Assembly (NCBI RefSeq): GCF_000154725.1
Contig: NZ_DS544873.1
Span: 4,375,085 to 4,439,084, forward strand
DNA: 64,000 nt
Direction of reading: 5' to 3'
Source of the DNA: Kordia algicida OT-1
GTDB lineage: Bacteria > Bacteroidota > Bacteroidia > Flavobacteriales > Flavobacteriaceae
Part shown: piece by piece, positions 30,988 through 39,247 of the stretch
Numbering within the stretch: the first letter of the stretch is position 1
How the letters are laid out: every line of letters starts with the position of its first letter
Made by a program: the position numbers and the translations under genes
Notes under the pieces: generated by a model
What the model saw: only the letters and a program-made list of their open reading frames with translations
What the model was told of the DNA's origin: nothing
The model's database searches: none

Positions 30988-31019
30988 TTGTTTTTTCTGC
31001 TAATAAATAATTAAATTAG
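30988..31019 (+). promoter_or_regulatory. Possible promoter of the first TonB gene
   Basis: TTG at 30988-30990 and TAAATTAG at 31012-31019, spaced by 21 bases. The second box deviates from TAnnTTTG at one base. Confidence 0.35.
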
Positions 31020-31041
31020 CAACCATTAAAACTATATTATT

Positions 31042-31758
31042 ATGGAAGCAAAAAAGAATCCAGATGTTGATTTAAGGAAAAATAGTCTTTTCTATCTTGC
31101 CCTTGGTCTAGCATTAGTGACATTTCTTATCTGGCAAGGTATGGAGTGGACAGCTTACGATGAAGTAGCAAAAGAAGAAGTTGTTGACATGATCGAAGAC
31201 GACGATGAGGAAATGATTATGACACAACAATTGCAACAACCGCCACCACCGCCACCGCCACCAGCTCCGGAAATAATCGAAGTTGTGGAAGATGAAGAAG
31301 AAGTGGAAGAAACAGTAATTGAATCTACTGAAACAACTGAAGAAGAAGTAATTCAAGAAGTTGAAACTGTTGAAGTTGTTGAAGAAGAAGAAATTATTGA
31401 AGATGTACCTTTCTCAGTAATTGAAGATGCACCAATTTTCCCAGGTTGTGAAAAATACAGCAGCAAAAAGGAACGTAAAAAGTGTATGTCTGAAAAAGTA
31501 CAAAAACACGTAAACAAAAAATTTAATACAGAACTTGCTTCTGACTTAGATTTAGAAGGTGTGCAAAAAATCTTCGTAGTATTTAAGATTGATAGATCAG
31601 GAAATATTACAGATGTTCGTTCAAGAGCACCGCACCCAAGATTAGCAAAAGAAGCTGAAAAGGTAATTAAAAGTTTACCTAAAATGAAGCCAGGAAAGCA
31701 AAGAGGAAAGCCAGTAGGTGTAAACTACACGTTACCAATTGTCTTCAAAGTACAGTAA
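31042..31758 (+). CDS. Energy transducer TonB, paralogue 1
   Basis: TonB passes proton-motive energy from ExbBD to outer-membrane receptors. The 238-residue protein has a short cytoplasmic tail, one transmembrane helix (about 15-33), a periplasmic linker with eight consecutive prolines (residues 68-75) and a long E/V-rich stretch, and a TonB C-terminal domain (about 130-238). That domain starts DAPIFPGCEKY, has two Cys and ends YTLPIVFKVQ. exbB and exbD are not adjacent. Its C-terminal domain is nearly the same as that of the next gene, so the two are tandem duplicates. Confidence 0.93.
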   Translation: MEAKKNPDVDLRKNSLFYLALGLALVTFLIWQGMEWTAYDEVAKEEVVDMIEDDDEEMIMTQQLQQPPPPPPPPAPEIIEVVEDEEEVEETVIESTETTEEEVIQEVETVEVVEEEEIIEDVPFSVIEDAPIFPGCEKYSSKKERKKCMSEKVQKHVNKKFNTELASDLDLEGVQKIFVVFKIDRSGNITDVRSRAPHPRLAKEAEKVIKSLPKMKPGKQRGKPVGVNYTLPIVFKVQ

Positions 31759-31787
31759 GAAAGCTAAAAAATATACAAAATATAAGG

Positions 31788-31822
31788 AAAAGCCTGAGTA
31801 ATTTACTCAGGCTTTCTTTTTT
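31788..31822 (+). terminator. Terminator after TonB paralogue 1
   Basis: AAAAGCCTGAGT pairs with ACTCAGGCTTT, followed by a T-run. Confidence 0.88.
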
Positions 31823-31874
31823 GGTACGTTTCTTGTGACTTAACAGAACATTAACATTATTAAAACCGATTAAT

Positions 31875-32678
31875 ATGAAAAATGTCAATCACACAGAAAA
31901 TGTGAACGCAAATGGTGTACAAGAAAGTCACCTAGCAAGAAAGAACGATTTAAAAGTTCAAAAAAATCCATTACTACGATTCTCAGTGAGTCTCGCACTG
32001 AGTTTATTTATTGTCTACACAATCTTTCAGATTCAAACACCAAAAGAAGCTGAGCTAGCAAACGATGTAACGGTCATTCAAGATGATGCGTACTATATGC
32101 CAGCTTTTACAGCAGAGGTAATTAAGGTTAAAGAACCAAAACCTGAGCCAATTGTAAAGCCAACATTAATTATCGATAAGATAAAACCTGTTGACGACGA
32201 AACTAAAATCAAAGATCAGGTGTTAAAAACATCAGAAGATCCTGTAGAAGTTTCAGATAAGTTTGATCCAAACTCAGTAAATGTAATTGATGAGCCTACT
32301 GACGATCCCGTAGATTTAGAAGTTCCTTTCGCTTTTGTTGAAGACGCACCAATTTTTCCTGGTTGTGAAAAATATAAAAGTAAAAAAGAACAGAAAAAAT
32401 GTATGTCTGAAAAAATTCAAAAACACGTAAACAAAAAATTCAATACTAGAATTGCAGAAGATGTTGGGTTAGAAGAAGGTGTAAAGCGAATCAATGTATT
32501 ATTTACCATTGATGAAAACGGAAACGTAATCGGAATCCAATCAAGAGCGCCACATCCAAAACTACAAAAAGAAGCAGAACGTGTCGTACGTTTATTGCCA
32601 AAAATGACACCAGGAAAGCAAAGAAATCAAAATGTAAAGGTAAAATATACGTTGCCGATTATCTTTAGAGTAGATTAA
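31875..32678 (+). CDS. Energy transducer TonB, paralogue 2
   Basis: A second TonB of 267 residues. The cytoplasmic tail (1-36) is longer than in paralogue 1, followed by a transmembrane helix (about 37-56), a Pro/Lys/Asp-rich linker and the C-terminal domain (about 155-267) with DAPIFPGCEKYKSKKEQKKC and a YTLPIIFRVD end. It has its own upstream region and a terminator on each side, so it is probably transcribed alone. The tail and upstream region are echoed in the relic at 32790. Confidence 0.93.
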   Translation: MKNVNHTENVNANGVQESHLARKNDLKVQKNPLLRFSVSLALSLFIVYTIFQIQTPKEAELANDVTVIQDDAYYMPAFTAEVIKVKEPKPEPIVKPTLIIDKIKPVDDETKIKDQVLKTSEDPVEVSDKFDPNSVNVIDEPTDDPVDLEVPFAFVEDAPIFPGCEKYKSKKEQKKCMSEKIQKHVNKKFNTRIAEDVGLEEGVKRINVLFTIDENGNVIGIQSRAPHPKLQKEAERVVRLLPKMTPGKQRNQNVKVKYTLPIIFRVD

Positions 32679-32712
32679 TTTCTAAACAGGGAACATAAGA
32701 TATAAAAAAAGG

Positions 32713-32740
32713 AAAACCGAGTTATTCACTCGGTTTTTTA
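32713..32740 (+). terminator. Terminator after TonB paralogue 2
   Basis: AAAACCGAGT pairs with ACTCGGTTTT around a TATTC loop, followed by a T-run. Confidence 0.88.
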
Positions 32741-32789
32741 GGTATACTTTCTGTGACATATCATTACATTAACATTAAAACCGATTATT

Positions 32790-32903
32790 ATGAAAAATGT
32801 CAACTTAAAGCCTTTTGTAAATGTTACCAAGACTTACAAAGGTCATTTAATCAGAAAGTATGCTACAAAAGTACGAAAAACAAACGTACTCCGCTTTCAT
32901 TAA
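32790..32903 (+). pseudogene. Decayed third TonB paralogue, cytoplasmic tail only
   Basis: A 37-codon reading frame starts MKNVN and aligns without gaps to the first 37 residues of TonB paralogue 2, with 17 identities by my count, including HL-x-RK, KV-x-K and the final LRF. It stops exactly where the transmembrane helix should begin. The 30 bases before its ATG (ACATTAACATTAAAACCGATT) closely match those before paralogue 2. The 218 bases downstream, up to remB, hold no recognisable TonB sequence. It could be expressed as a short peptide, but a relic of tandem duplication is the simpler reading. Confidence 0.6.
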
Positions 32904-33093
32904 GTTGAATTAATACGTTTTATCGTTATATATTTACTTTTTTAAGGTAAAAAACAATCATTTTACATACATACTATCTTAATATAACGAAAAAAGCACT
33001 TTAAAATTTGCTTAAAAATGTTAAAAATGAGTTTCATTTTTAAAAAACAGTCATCATAAGTAGCGGAATGAATCAGTTTTTATGAAAATATAG

Positions 33094-33101
33094 TATCTTT
33101 C
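33094..33101 (+). promoter_or_regulatory. Weak -7-like box before remB
   Basis: TATCTTTC differs from TAnnTTTG only in its last base and lies 21 bases before the remB start. Confidence 0.3.
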
Positions 33102-33121
33102 GCATTCATAAATCCTCAAAT

Positions 33122-35233
33122 ATGCAACGACTCAAAACGTCTACTTTCCTACTTTTATTTTTTACGTTTCAAATAACGATTGCTCAAACGTTGAGTAGCG
33201 ATTATGAAAAATATCCTGTATTTCCTGAATGCGAAAATGTTGCCATAGATGATTTAGAAAATTGTTTCAATACTACACTGAGAACATTCGTCAGTAATAA
33301 TTTTAAACAACCTGAAATTATCAGTAAAGAAAATTACAAAGGTGATTTTGTAGTCTTGTTTGAAGTAACTAAAGAAGGGAAATTTAAAGTTTTGTATGTA
33401 GATGCAGTTTACGAAGAAATAAAAACAGAAATCAAACGTGTTTTTGGGTTATTACCAACCATTACGCCACCAACATATAGTAGCAAACCAGCTTACATGC
33501 AGTTTACTTTAAAACTGGGAATTCCTTTGGGAAGTTTGGAAACAATAGAAAACCCAAAAACGCTTGAAGAAAAAGAAAATGAACTTGAAGTTGCTGCAAA
33601 AAAGGAATTTGAAGCGGTAAATAAAGAGCTTGAACCGTATGAAGACGATTTGTACAAAAGTAACTTGAACATTCCGTTTTCGCACGATATGTATTCGTAT
33701 TTCGATCGACAAGTAAATTTGGTAGGAACCAACAGTCATACAGCGTCAAAACCTTTTTTATACAACACTGTTTCTAAATATTACGATTTCAATGCGCAAC
33801 AGTCAAAACTCAAAAAAGACGCTGCTACTTGGCTTGGTCGCAAACTCTGGAACGAACACATGGTAACGGTAAAAGGAAAAAACTATTGGTTTGTGTTAGA
33901 TCCGATTGTCGATTTGCAACTTGGAAAAAACACAGGTGGCGAAGTCGATTATACATACAATAATACTAGAGGAGTTCAAGTACAAGGAGGATTGGGCAAA
34001 GGATTAAATTTTTCGGCAACAGTATTTGAAAGTCAAGGACGATTTGCAGATTACTTTAACAGATATGCAGAAAGTATTAGACCTGCTGGTGGAAATCCAG
34101 CGATCATTCCTGGACGTGGAATTGCCAAAGAATTTAAAGAAGATGCGTACGATTATCCAGTGGCAGAAGGTTATATTTCGTATGCGCCAAACGAAACCTT
34201 CAACATGCAATTAGGACACGGAAAGAATTTTATTGGAGATGGTTATCGTTCCTTGTTTGTTAGTGATGCAACCAGTCCGTATCCTTTCTTCAAACTAAAC
34301 ACATCTTTCTGGAAAATAAAATATACCAACACGTGGATGTGGTTGCGTGATGTACGCCCTGAAGTCACGGAAGATGGCGCATTCTTAACAAAATACATTG
34401 CGAATCATTATTTAAGTTGGAATGTCTCCAAAAAACTAAATATTGGACTTTTTGAATCGGTTATTTGGAAAAATGACAACAATCGCGGATTTGATTTCAA
34501 CTATATCAATCCAGTGATTTTTTACAGAGCTATCGAGTTTTCTACGGGTTCACGATCGGGAAATGCCATTGTTGGACTGAGTTCAAAATACAAATGGAAT
34601 GACAATGTAAATTTCTACGGACAGTTTATTTTGGATGAATTTTCGTTAAATGATATCAAAGCAGGCAATCAAAGTTGGAAAAATAAATTTGGTTTTCAGT
34701 TGGGCGCAAAATATTACAACGCATTCAAAGTGAAAAATTTATTCTTGCAATTTGAATACAATCAAGTGCGTCCATACACATATTCGCACAACATCGTAGC
34801 TACAAATTACGGACATAATAATCAGTCATTAGCACATTTATGGGGTGCAAACTTTCGTGAAGTGATCGGAATAGCGCGTTATAACTACAATCGTTGGTAC
34901 GGAAGCGCAAAACTCATTTACGGACAAAGAGGTTTGGATTTTGATCCAACTATCGACAATACTAGCTACGGAAGCAATATTTATCTTGATAATGACAACC
35001 GAAGTGGCGATACTGGCGTTGAATTATTGCAAGGAAACAAAACAAATGTACTTATTGGTGATGTAAACGTAGGATACCTTATCAATCCAAAAACCAACCT
35101 AAAAATCTTTGCAAATGTTACTTATAGGAGCTTTAATCCTGAAGCAGATACCTTAATAGACTTTAAAGAAAATACAACTTGGTTTAATTTTGGAATCAGA
35201 ACAGATATTTTTAACTGGTATTTTGATTTTTAA
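33122..35233 (+). CDS. remB: Gliding motility protein RemB (Wzi-like outer-membrane protein)
   Basis: The 703-residue protein has a signal peptide (1-22, ending IAQ), an N-terminal domain of about 120 residues, a charged coiled linker (about 140-180), and a large beta-rich region (about 190-703). That last region has the layout of the Wzi/capsule-assembly barrel family to which flavobacterial RemB belongs. In Flavobacterium johnsoniae RemB supports gliding on some surfaces. The N-terminal domain (YPVFPECEN..., a second Cys about 13 residues on, and a terminal TFKLG-like strand) resembles the TonB C-terminal domain of the two genes just upstream. The name rests on overall recognition. Confidence 0.82.
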   Translation: MQRLKTSTFLLLFFTFQITIAQTLSSDYEKYPVFPECENVAIDDLENCFNTTLRTFVSNNFKQPEIISKENYKGDFVVLFEVTKEGKFKVLYVDAVYEEIKTEIKRVFGLLPTITPPTYSSKPAYMQFTLKLGIPLGSLETIENPKTLEEKENELEVAAKKEFEAVNKELEPYEDDLYKSNLNIPFSHDMYSYFDRQVNLVGTNSHTASKPFLYNTVSKYYDFNAQQSKLKKDAATWLGRKLWNEHMVTVKGKNYWFVLDPIVDLQLGKNTGGEVDYTYNNTRGVQVQGGLGKGLNFSATVFESQGRFADYFNRYAESIRPAGGNPAIIPGRGIAKEFKEDAYDYPVAEGYISYAPNETFNMQLGHGKNFIGDGYRSLFVSDATSPYPFFKLNTSFWKIKYTNTWMWLRDVRPEVTEDGAFLTKYIANHYLSWNVSKKLNIGLFESVIWKNDNNRGFDFNYINPVIFYRAIEFSTGSRSGNAIVGLSSKYKWNDNVNFYGQFILDEFSLNDIKAGNQSWKNKFGFQLGAKYYNAFKVKNLFLQFEYNQVRPYTYSHNIVATNYGHNNQSLAHLWGANFREVIGIARYNYNRWYGSAKLIYGQRGLDFDPTIDNTSYGSNIYLDNDNRSGDTGVELLQGNKTNVLIGDVNVGYLINPKTNLKIFANVTYRSFNPEADTLIDFKENTTWFNFGIRTDIFNWYFDF

Positions 35234-35341
35234 CAGTCATATTTAAATTTTTTTTAATAGATTTGTTAGATAGCCTCGATAATTATAACCCAAACCCACA
35301 AGATATCTTACTATCTTGTTTGCCCAAACCTATTAGTAAAA

Positions 35342-35545
35342 ATGATTAAGCCGTTTTTCGTTTTTTTATTGATTATTCCCTTCATTTATTTAGGATACAA
35401 ATCTCTCGATTTATCTGTTTATAAAAGAACCAGAGGTTCCAATTATATGATAAAAGAATACCCAGTGTTTCTACTGGGCTGTATATTTTTTGGAATAGCA
35501 GGAGTAATTGTTGTTAACTTCAAATATTTATTGAACTTTTTGTAG
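35342..35545 (+). CDS. Small two-helix membrane protein, unknown
   Basis: A 67-residue protein with two hydrophobic helices (about 4-22 and 43-64) joined by a basic loop. I recognise no family. It is a credible gene because it has an ATG start, a membrane-protein composition and a good position in the gap after remB. Its last 18 bases overlap the 3' end of the convergent hydrolase gene. Confidence 0.5.
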   Translation: MIKPFFVFLLIIPFIYLGYKSLDLSVYKRTRGSNYMIKEYPVFLLGCIFFGIAGVIVVNFKYLLNFL

Positions 35546-36430
35546 GCTTCTATAAAACGTTTTTCGTAAAACTTCTCCAGAAATAAACCAATCACCATAT
35601 TTTAAGTCGTCATACTTCTTTGTGAGTGCAGTATTCTTAGTGACTTCTTCTTCGGTTTTTCCAGCGTTTATCTCTGTAATGATCTTTTTTTCAATACGTT
35701 CTAGCATTTCCAAATACGCTTGTAATTCTGCTTTCGTTGAAAGACTTCTATGACCAGGAATCACTTTTGTATCATCGTTAATTAACAACAATGCTTTTTT
35801 TATAGCGGCAATATATCCTTGAGTGCTTCCGCCAGAATTCAAATCGATATACGGATATTTTCCTTGAAAATAAGTATCTCCCATATGCAACACATTACTT
35901 TTTGTAAAATATACCATAGCATCACCATCTGTATGCGCTTCATGCACATGGAAAATAAAAATATCTTCATCATTAAAATGAAAAGAAACATCTTTTGAAA
36001 ATGTTACCACAGGCAAAGCACCTTTTGGAGAAGCTGGCGTAGTACGATTACGATCTTTATTAAATTGCGCTACACTCATACGTTTTCGTACATTTTCATG
36101 TGCAACAATTACGGCACCTTCCTTATTCATATTTTCATTTCCGCCAGTATGATCGCCATGCCAATGCGTATTAATTAAAAATTTTACAGGTTTGTCAGTA
36201 ACAGTAGCAATAGCTTCTAAAATTTTTGGAGTTAGATGCGCAAATTGGTCATCAATCATAAAAACACCATCTTCTCCAACGGAAATCGCAATATTTCCAC
36301 CTTGTCCGATAAGCATATATACATGATCGGTCACCTTATGTACTTTAATTTGAATCTCTTTCTTCTGAGCAAATCCAGCAAAAGTTATCAAAAAGAAGGT
36401 AAGAAACAGGGTGATTTTTAGAAATTTCAT
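35528..36430 (-). CDS. Secreted metallo-beta-lactamase-fold hydrolase
   Basis: The 300-residue precursor has a signal peptide (1-21, ending GFAQ) and the metallo-beta-lactamase fold. Zinc ligands are visible as H89-x-H91-x-D93-H94 (HWHGDH), a later His in the HVHEAHTDGDAM block, and the IPGHRS His. The pattern resembles periplasmic MBL-fold hydrolases of the subclass B1/B2-like or cyclase-related sort; a true lactamase activity cannot be claimed. Tail-to-tail overlap with the small membrane protein gene. Divergent from cyoE, with promoters for both in the 158-bp gap. Confidence 0.88.
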   Translation of the reverse strand: MKFLKITLFLTFFLITFAGFAQKKEIQIKVHKVTDHVYMLIGQGGNIAISVGEDGVFMIDDQFAHLTPKILEAIATVTDKPVKFLINTHWHGDHTGGNENMNKEGAVIVAHENVRKRMSVAQFNKDRNRTTPASPKGALPVVTFSKDVSFHFNDEDIFIFHVHEAHTDGDAMVYFTKSNVLHMGDTYFQGKYPYIDLNSGGSTQGYIAAIKKALLLINDDTKVIPGHRSLSTKAELQAYLEMLERIEKKIITEINAGKTEEEVTKNTALTKKYDDLKYGDWFISGEVLRKTFYRSLQKVQ

Positions 36431-36477
36431 AAGATTTTAATTTGAAACAGTAGTCGTTTAGAAATGAACTTCCTTTC

Positions 36478-36485
36478 CAAAGATA
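36478..36485 (-). promoter_or_regulatory. -7 box of the MBL-fold hydrolase gene
   Basis: TATCTTTG on the minus strand, 47 bases before the start codon, in the divergent gap with cyoE. Confidence 0.45.
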
Positions 36486-36538
36486 AAAATAGAAAAGCAA
36501 TAAGTATTCAGAAAAGCTGTAAAACTATTTGAAAATCA

Positions 36539-36569
36539 TTGCGTACAATGTATTTGTAGGCTATCTTTG
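36539..36569 (+). promoter_or_regulatory. Promoter of the cyoE-oxidase cluster
   Basis: TTG at 36539-36541, a 20-base spacer, then TATCTTTG at 36562-36569. It fits the Bacteroidetes consensus fully and lies inside the upstream extension of the cyoE frame, so it fixes the start at ATG 36589. Confidence 0.7.
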
Positions 36570-36588
36570 CAGGAATTTAGCAAGGTTG

Positions 36589-37500
36589 ATGAAAACGGCA
36601 TTGAACACACTCAAAAAAACATACACATTTGCTTCAATAATTGAAGATTTTAAACAGCTTACCAAAGTAGGTTTGGCACTAAGTGTAGTATTTTCTTCTT
36701 TAGCAGGATATTTATTAGCTGTCGGAGCAGATGGTTTTAGTTTCAATGTACTAGCATTGCTCGCTTTGGGCGGTTATTTTATGGTTGGAGCTTCCAATGC
36801 ATTCAATCAAATCATTGAAAAAGATTTGGATGCAAAAATGGATCGTACCAAAGACAGACCTGTTGCTTCGGGTCGTATGTCAGTAACAACAGCTTTCATC
36901 ATTGCTTCCGTATTTACCGTAGCTGGAATTGCAATTTTGTATACAATCAATCCAAAAACAGCAATGTTTGGAGCAATTTCAATCTTCTTATATACCTGTG
37001 TATATACACCATTAAAAACAATCACGCCATTGGCTGTATTTGTTGGAGCTTTGCCAGGAGCCATTCCGTTTATGTTAGGTTGGGTTGCGGCAACAGGTAG
37101 CTTTGGAATTGAACCAGGAATTCTATTTATGATACAATTCTTCTGGCAATTTCCACACTTTTGGGCAATTGGTTGGTTTTTATTTGACGATTACAAAAAA
37201 GGAGGTTTCTTTATGTTGCCTACAGGAAAAAAGAACAAAGCAACTGCTTTACAAATCATAATGTATACCGTTTGGCTAATTTTAATCTCTATATTTCCAG
37301 TTTCAGGACTTACGGGAGAATTAAAATTATCCATCGTAGCAGCAATTTTAGTATTCTTGTCAGGAATCGGATTGTTGTATTATGGAATCCGTTTGTATAG
37401 AAATATGGATAATAAATCTGCAAAAGCGCTGATGTTGGCAAGTGTTGGTTACATTACGTTGATGCAGATCATATATGTAGTAGATAAATTTTTACAATAA
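36589..37500 (+). CDS. cyoE: Protohaem IX farnesyltransferase (haem O synthase)
   Basis: Attaches a farnesyl group to protohaem to make haem O, the precursor of haem A for the oxidase. The 303-residue protein is a UbiA-type prenyltransferase with about nine helices and two Asp-rich motifs: N-x3-D-x2-D-x3-D-R-T-K-D-R-P in the first loop, and DDYKKGGFFMLP in the second. The frame stays open to a TTG at 36529, but a full promoter lies between, so I start at ATG 36589. It leads the second oxidase cluster, three bases before the first subunit III gene. Confidence 0.95.
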   Translation: MKTALNTLKKTYTFASIIEDFKQLTKVGLALSVVFSSLAGYLLAVGADGFSFNVLALLALGGYFMVGASNAFNQIIEKDLDAKMDRTKDRPVASGRMSVTTAFIIASVFTVAGIAILYTINPKTAMFGAISIFLYTCVYTPLKTITPLAVFVGALPGAIPFMLGWVAATGSFGIEPGILFMIQFFWQFPHFWAIGWFLFDDYKKGGFFMLPTGKKNKATALQIIMYTVWLILISIFPVSGLTGELKLSIVAAILVFLSGIGLLYYGIRLYRNMDNKSAKALMLASVGYITLMQIIYVVDKFLQ

Positions 37501-37503
37501 AAT

Positions 37504-38085
37504 ATGGATTTAACGCAAGGAACAATTCAAGAGAAGCGCACAAGATCAAAAAAGATGATGTTGTGGTTTGCAATGATTAGTATGTTTATGATGTTTGCGG
37601 GATTAACAAGTGCATACATTGTGAGTCAAGAACGTCCTGATTGGTTAAAAGGATTTCAAATACCAACTGCTTTTTATTACAGTACTATTGTAATTTTGGC
37701 GAGTAGCGTTACCTTTCACTTGGCAAAAAGCGCCATCCAAAAAGGACTGCAAGGTGCAACAGGATTATATTTGTTAGTAACTTTGGCATTGGGAATTTCA
37801 TTTGTAATATTACAATTTGCAGGATTCAATGAAATCATCGCAAATCAATTTTATTTTACAGGCGAGCAAAGTACAGTCACAACCTCTTTTATCTATATTA
37901 TCACAGTAACGCACTTAATGCACGTCGCTGCTGGTATTTTGGTATTATTGGTTGTAATTTATAATCATTTTAAACAAAAGTATAAACAAGGGCAAACACT
38001 TGGTTTAGAACTAGGTGCAATGTTTTGGCATTTCCTAGATTTTCTGTGGGTCTTCTTGTTTTTATTTTTATATTTCTTAAGATAA
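37504..38085 (+). CDS. Haem-copper oxidase subunit III (first copy)
   Basis: A 193-residue membrane protein of the cytochrome oxidase subunit III family with five hydrophobic helices. Typical landmarks are IVSQERPDWL after helix 1, THLMHVAAGI, and the terminal WHFLDFLWVFLFLFLYF. Subunit III stabilises subunit I and its proton uptake. It follows cyoE by three bases and precedes a second, larger subunit III gene; paired subunit III genes are common in this group. Whether both join the same complex as CoxA/CoxB at 12.6-15.5 kb is inferred. Confidence 0.9.
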   Translation: MDLTQGTIQEKRTRSKKMMLWFAMISMFMMFAGLTSAYIVSQERPDWLKGFQIPTAFYYSTIVILASSVTFHLAKSAIQKGLQGATGLYLLVTLALGISFVILQFAGFNEIIANQFYFTGEQSTVTTSFIYIITVTHLMHVAAGILVLLVVIYNHFKQKYKQGQTLGLELGAMFWHFLDFLWVFLFLFLYFLR

Positions 38086-38095
38086 GAAAAAAACG

Positions 38096-38103
38096 TAAAT
38101 TTG
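38096..38103 (+). promoter_or_regulatory. Possible internal -7 box before the second subunit III gene
   Basis: TAAATTTG, 29 bases before the ATG at 38132, in the only sizeable gap of the cluster. Confidence 0.35.
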
Positions 38104-38131
38104 AACAATTTTTTAAAAATGCATACTTTTT

Positions 38132-39217
38132 ATGGAAGCTACTGTTTCAAATACAGGTACAGAAGGTAAAGTTTGGGGAGGCGGAAACAAGCCGCTTAAC
38201 GCCAGCTACGGAAAAATGATGATGTGGTTCTTCATCTTATCTGATGCACTAACATTCTCAGGATTTTTAGCGGCATACGGATTTTCAAGATTTAAATTCA
38301 TTGACTCATGGCCAATTGCGGATGAAGTGTACAATCACTTTCCAGGCTTACACGGAGATCATCCGATGTATTTCGTTGCCTTAATGACATTTATATTAAT
38401 TGCTTCTTCAGTAACAATGGTATTGGCTGTTGATGCTGGACACCATATGGACAAGAAGAAAGTAACCTTTTACATGTTCCTTACCATTATTGGTGGAGCA
38501 ATCTTCTTAGGTTCACAAGCGTGGGAGTGGACAAACTTCATTCAAGGATATTACGGAGCTGTAGAAACAAAAGGAGGACAAATTCTTCAGTTTGTTGATG
38601 CAGATAAAAAAGATAGTCACGATAAAATGCTTCGTGTGTATGTGGATGACTTCGTAACAGCTTCTCACAAAGAAAGAGTACAGCACGAAAGTAAAAAAGG
38701 ACTTTGGTTCGTATCAGAACCTGCATTACCAGAATATTCTGTTCAAGATGTTATTACAGGTTTCAACGCACATCCAAATTTGGCTGTTCGTACACAAGAA
38801 TTAATGCCAAATATTGCTGAACTTGAAGCTTCAACAAATCCAGCGGATGTTGCCAAAGCTGAACGTATGAAATCAATGTATGTAAATACAGATCAAACTG
38901 GGCAAAAAGGAGTATTAAACAGAGCAGCCTCTGAAAAAGCATTGAAAGATGCCGTTGTGTACGTTAAAGGCGCAAACCTTATACACAACGAATACGGAAA
39001 CAGACTCTTTGGAGACTTTTTCTTCTTCATTACTGGATTTCATGGATTTCACGTATTCTCAGGAGTTGTTATCAACATAATTATCTTCTTTAATGTCATC
39101 TTAGGAACATATGAAAGAAGAAAAAATAACTATGAAATGGTAGAGAAAGTTGGACTGTATTGGCACTTTGTCGATTTAGTTTGGGTATTCGTATTTACAT
39201 TCTTCTACTTAGTTTAA
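38132..39217 (+). CDS. Haem-copper oxidase subunit III (second copy, with large insert)
   Basis: A 361-residue subunit III. N-terminal helices (about 28-50, 78-100, 112-132) and C-terminal helices (about 293-330 and 340-361, ending WHFVDLVWVFVFTFFYLV) are standard. Between them, about 145-285, lies a hydrophilic insert of roughly 140 residues rich in K, D, E and A that family members of usual length (near 200-260 residues) do not have. The C-terminal GFHGFHVFSG motif is intact. The insert should lie outside the membrane between two helices. Confidence 0.9.
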   Translation: MEATVSNTGTEGKVWGGGNKPLNASYGKMMMWFFILSDALTFSGFLAAYGFSRFKFIDSWPIADEVYNHFPGLHGDHPMYFVALMTFILIASSVTMVLAVDAGHHMDKKKVTFYMFLTIIGGAIFLGSQAWEWTNFIQGYYGAVETKGGQILQFVDADKKDSHDKMLRVYVDDFVTASHKERVQHESKKGLWFVSEPALPEYSVQDVITGFNAHPNLAVRTQELMPNIAELEASTNPADVAKAERMKSMYVNTDQTGQKGVLNRAASEKALKDAVVYVKGANLIHNEYGNRLFGDFFFFITGFHGFHVFSGVVINIIIFFNVILGTYERRKNNYEMVEKVGLYWHFVDLVWVFVFTFFYLV

Positions 39218-39247
39218 TAAAATATATCAAAGAAATTATAATATATC

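Noticed and set aside
31114-31356. Minus-strand aromatic-rich frame opposite TonB paralogue 1
   Set aside because: It is the complement of the E/V/P-rich linker and has no plausible product.
35528-36430. Calling the MBL-fold gene a beta-lactamase
   Set aside because: The zinc motif alone defines the superfamily; nothing shows antibiotic hydrolysis.
36529-36588. Upstream TTG start for cyoE
   Set aside because: A full TTG-N20-TAnnTTTG promoter lies inside this extension.
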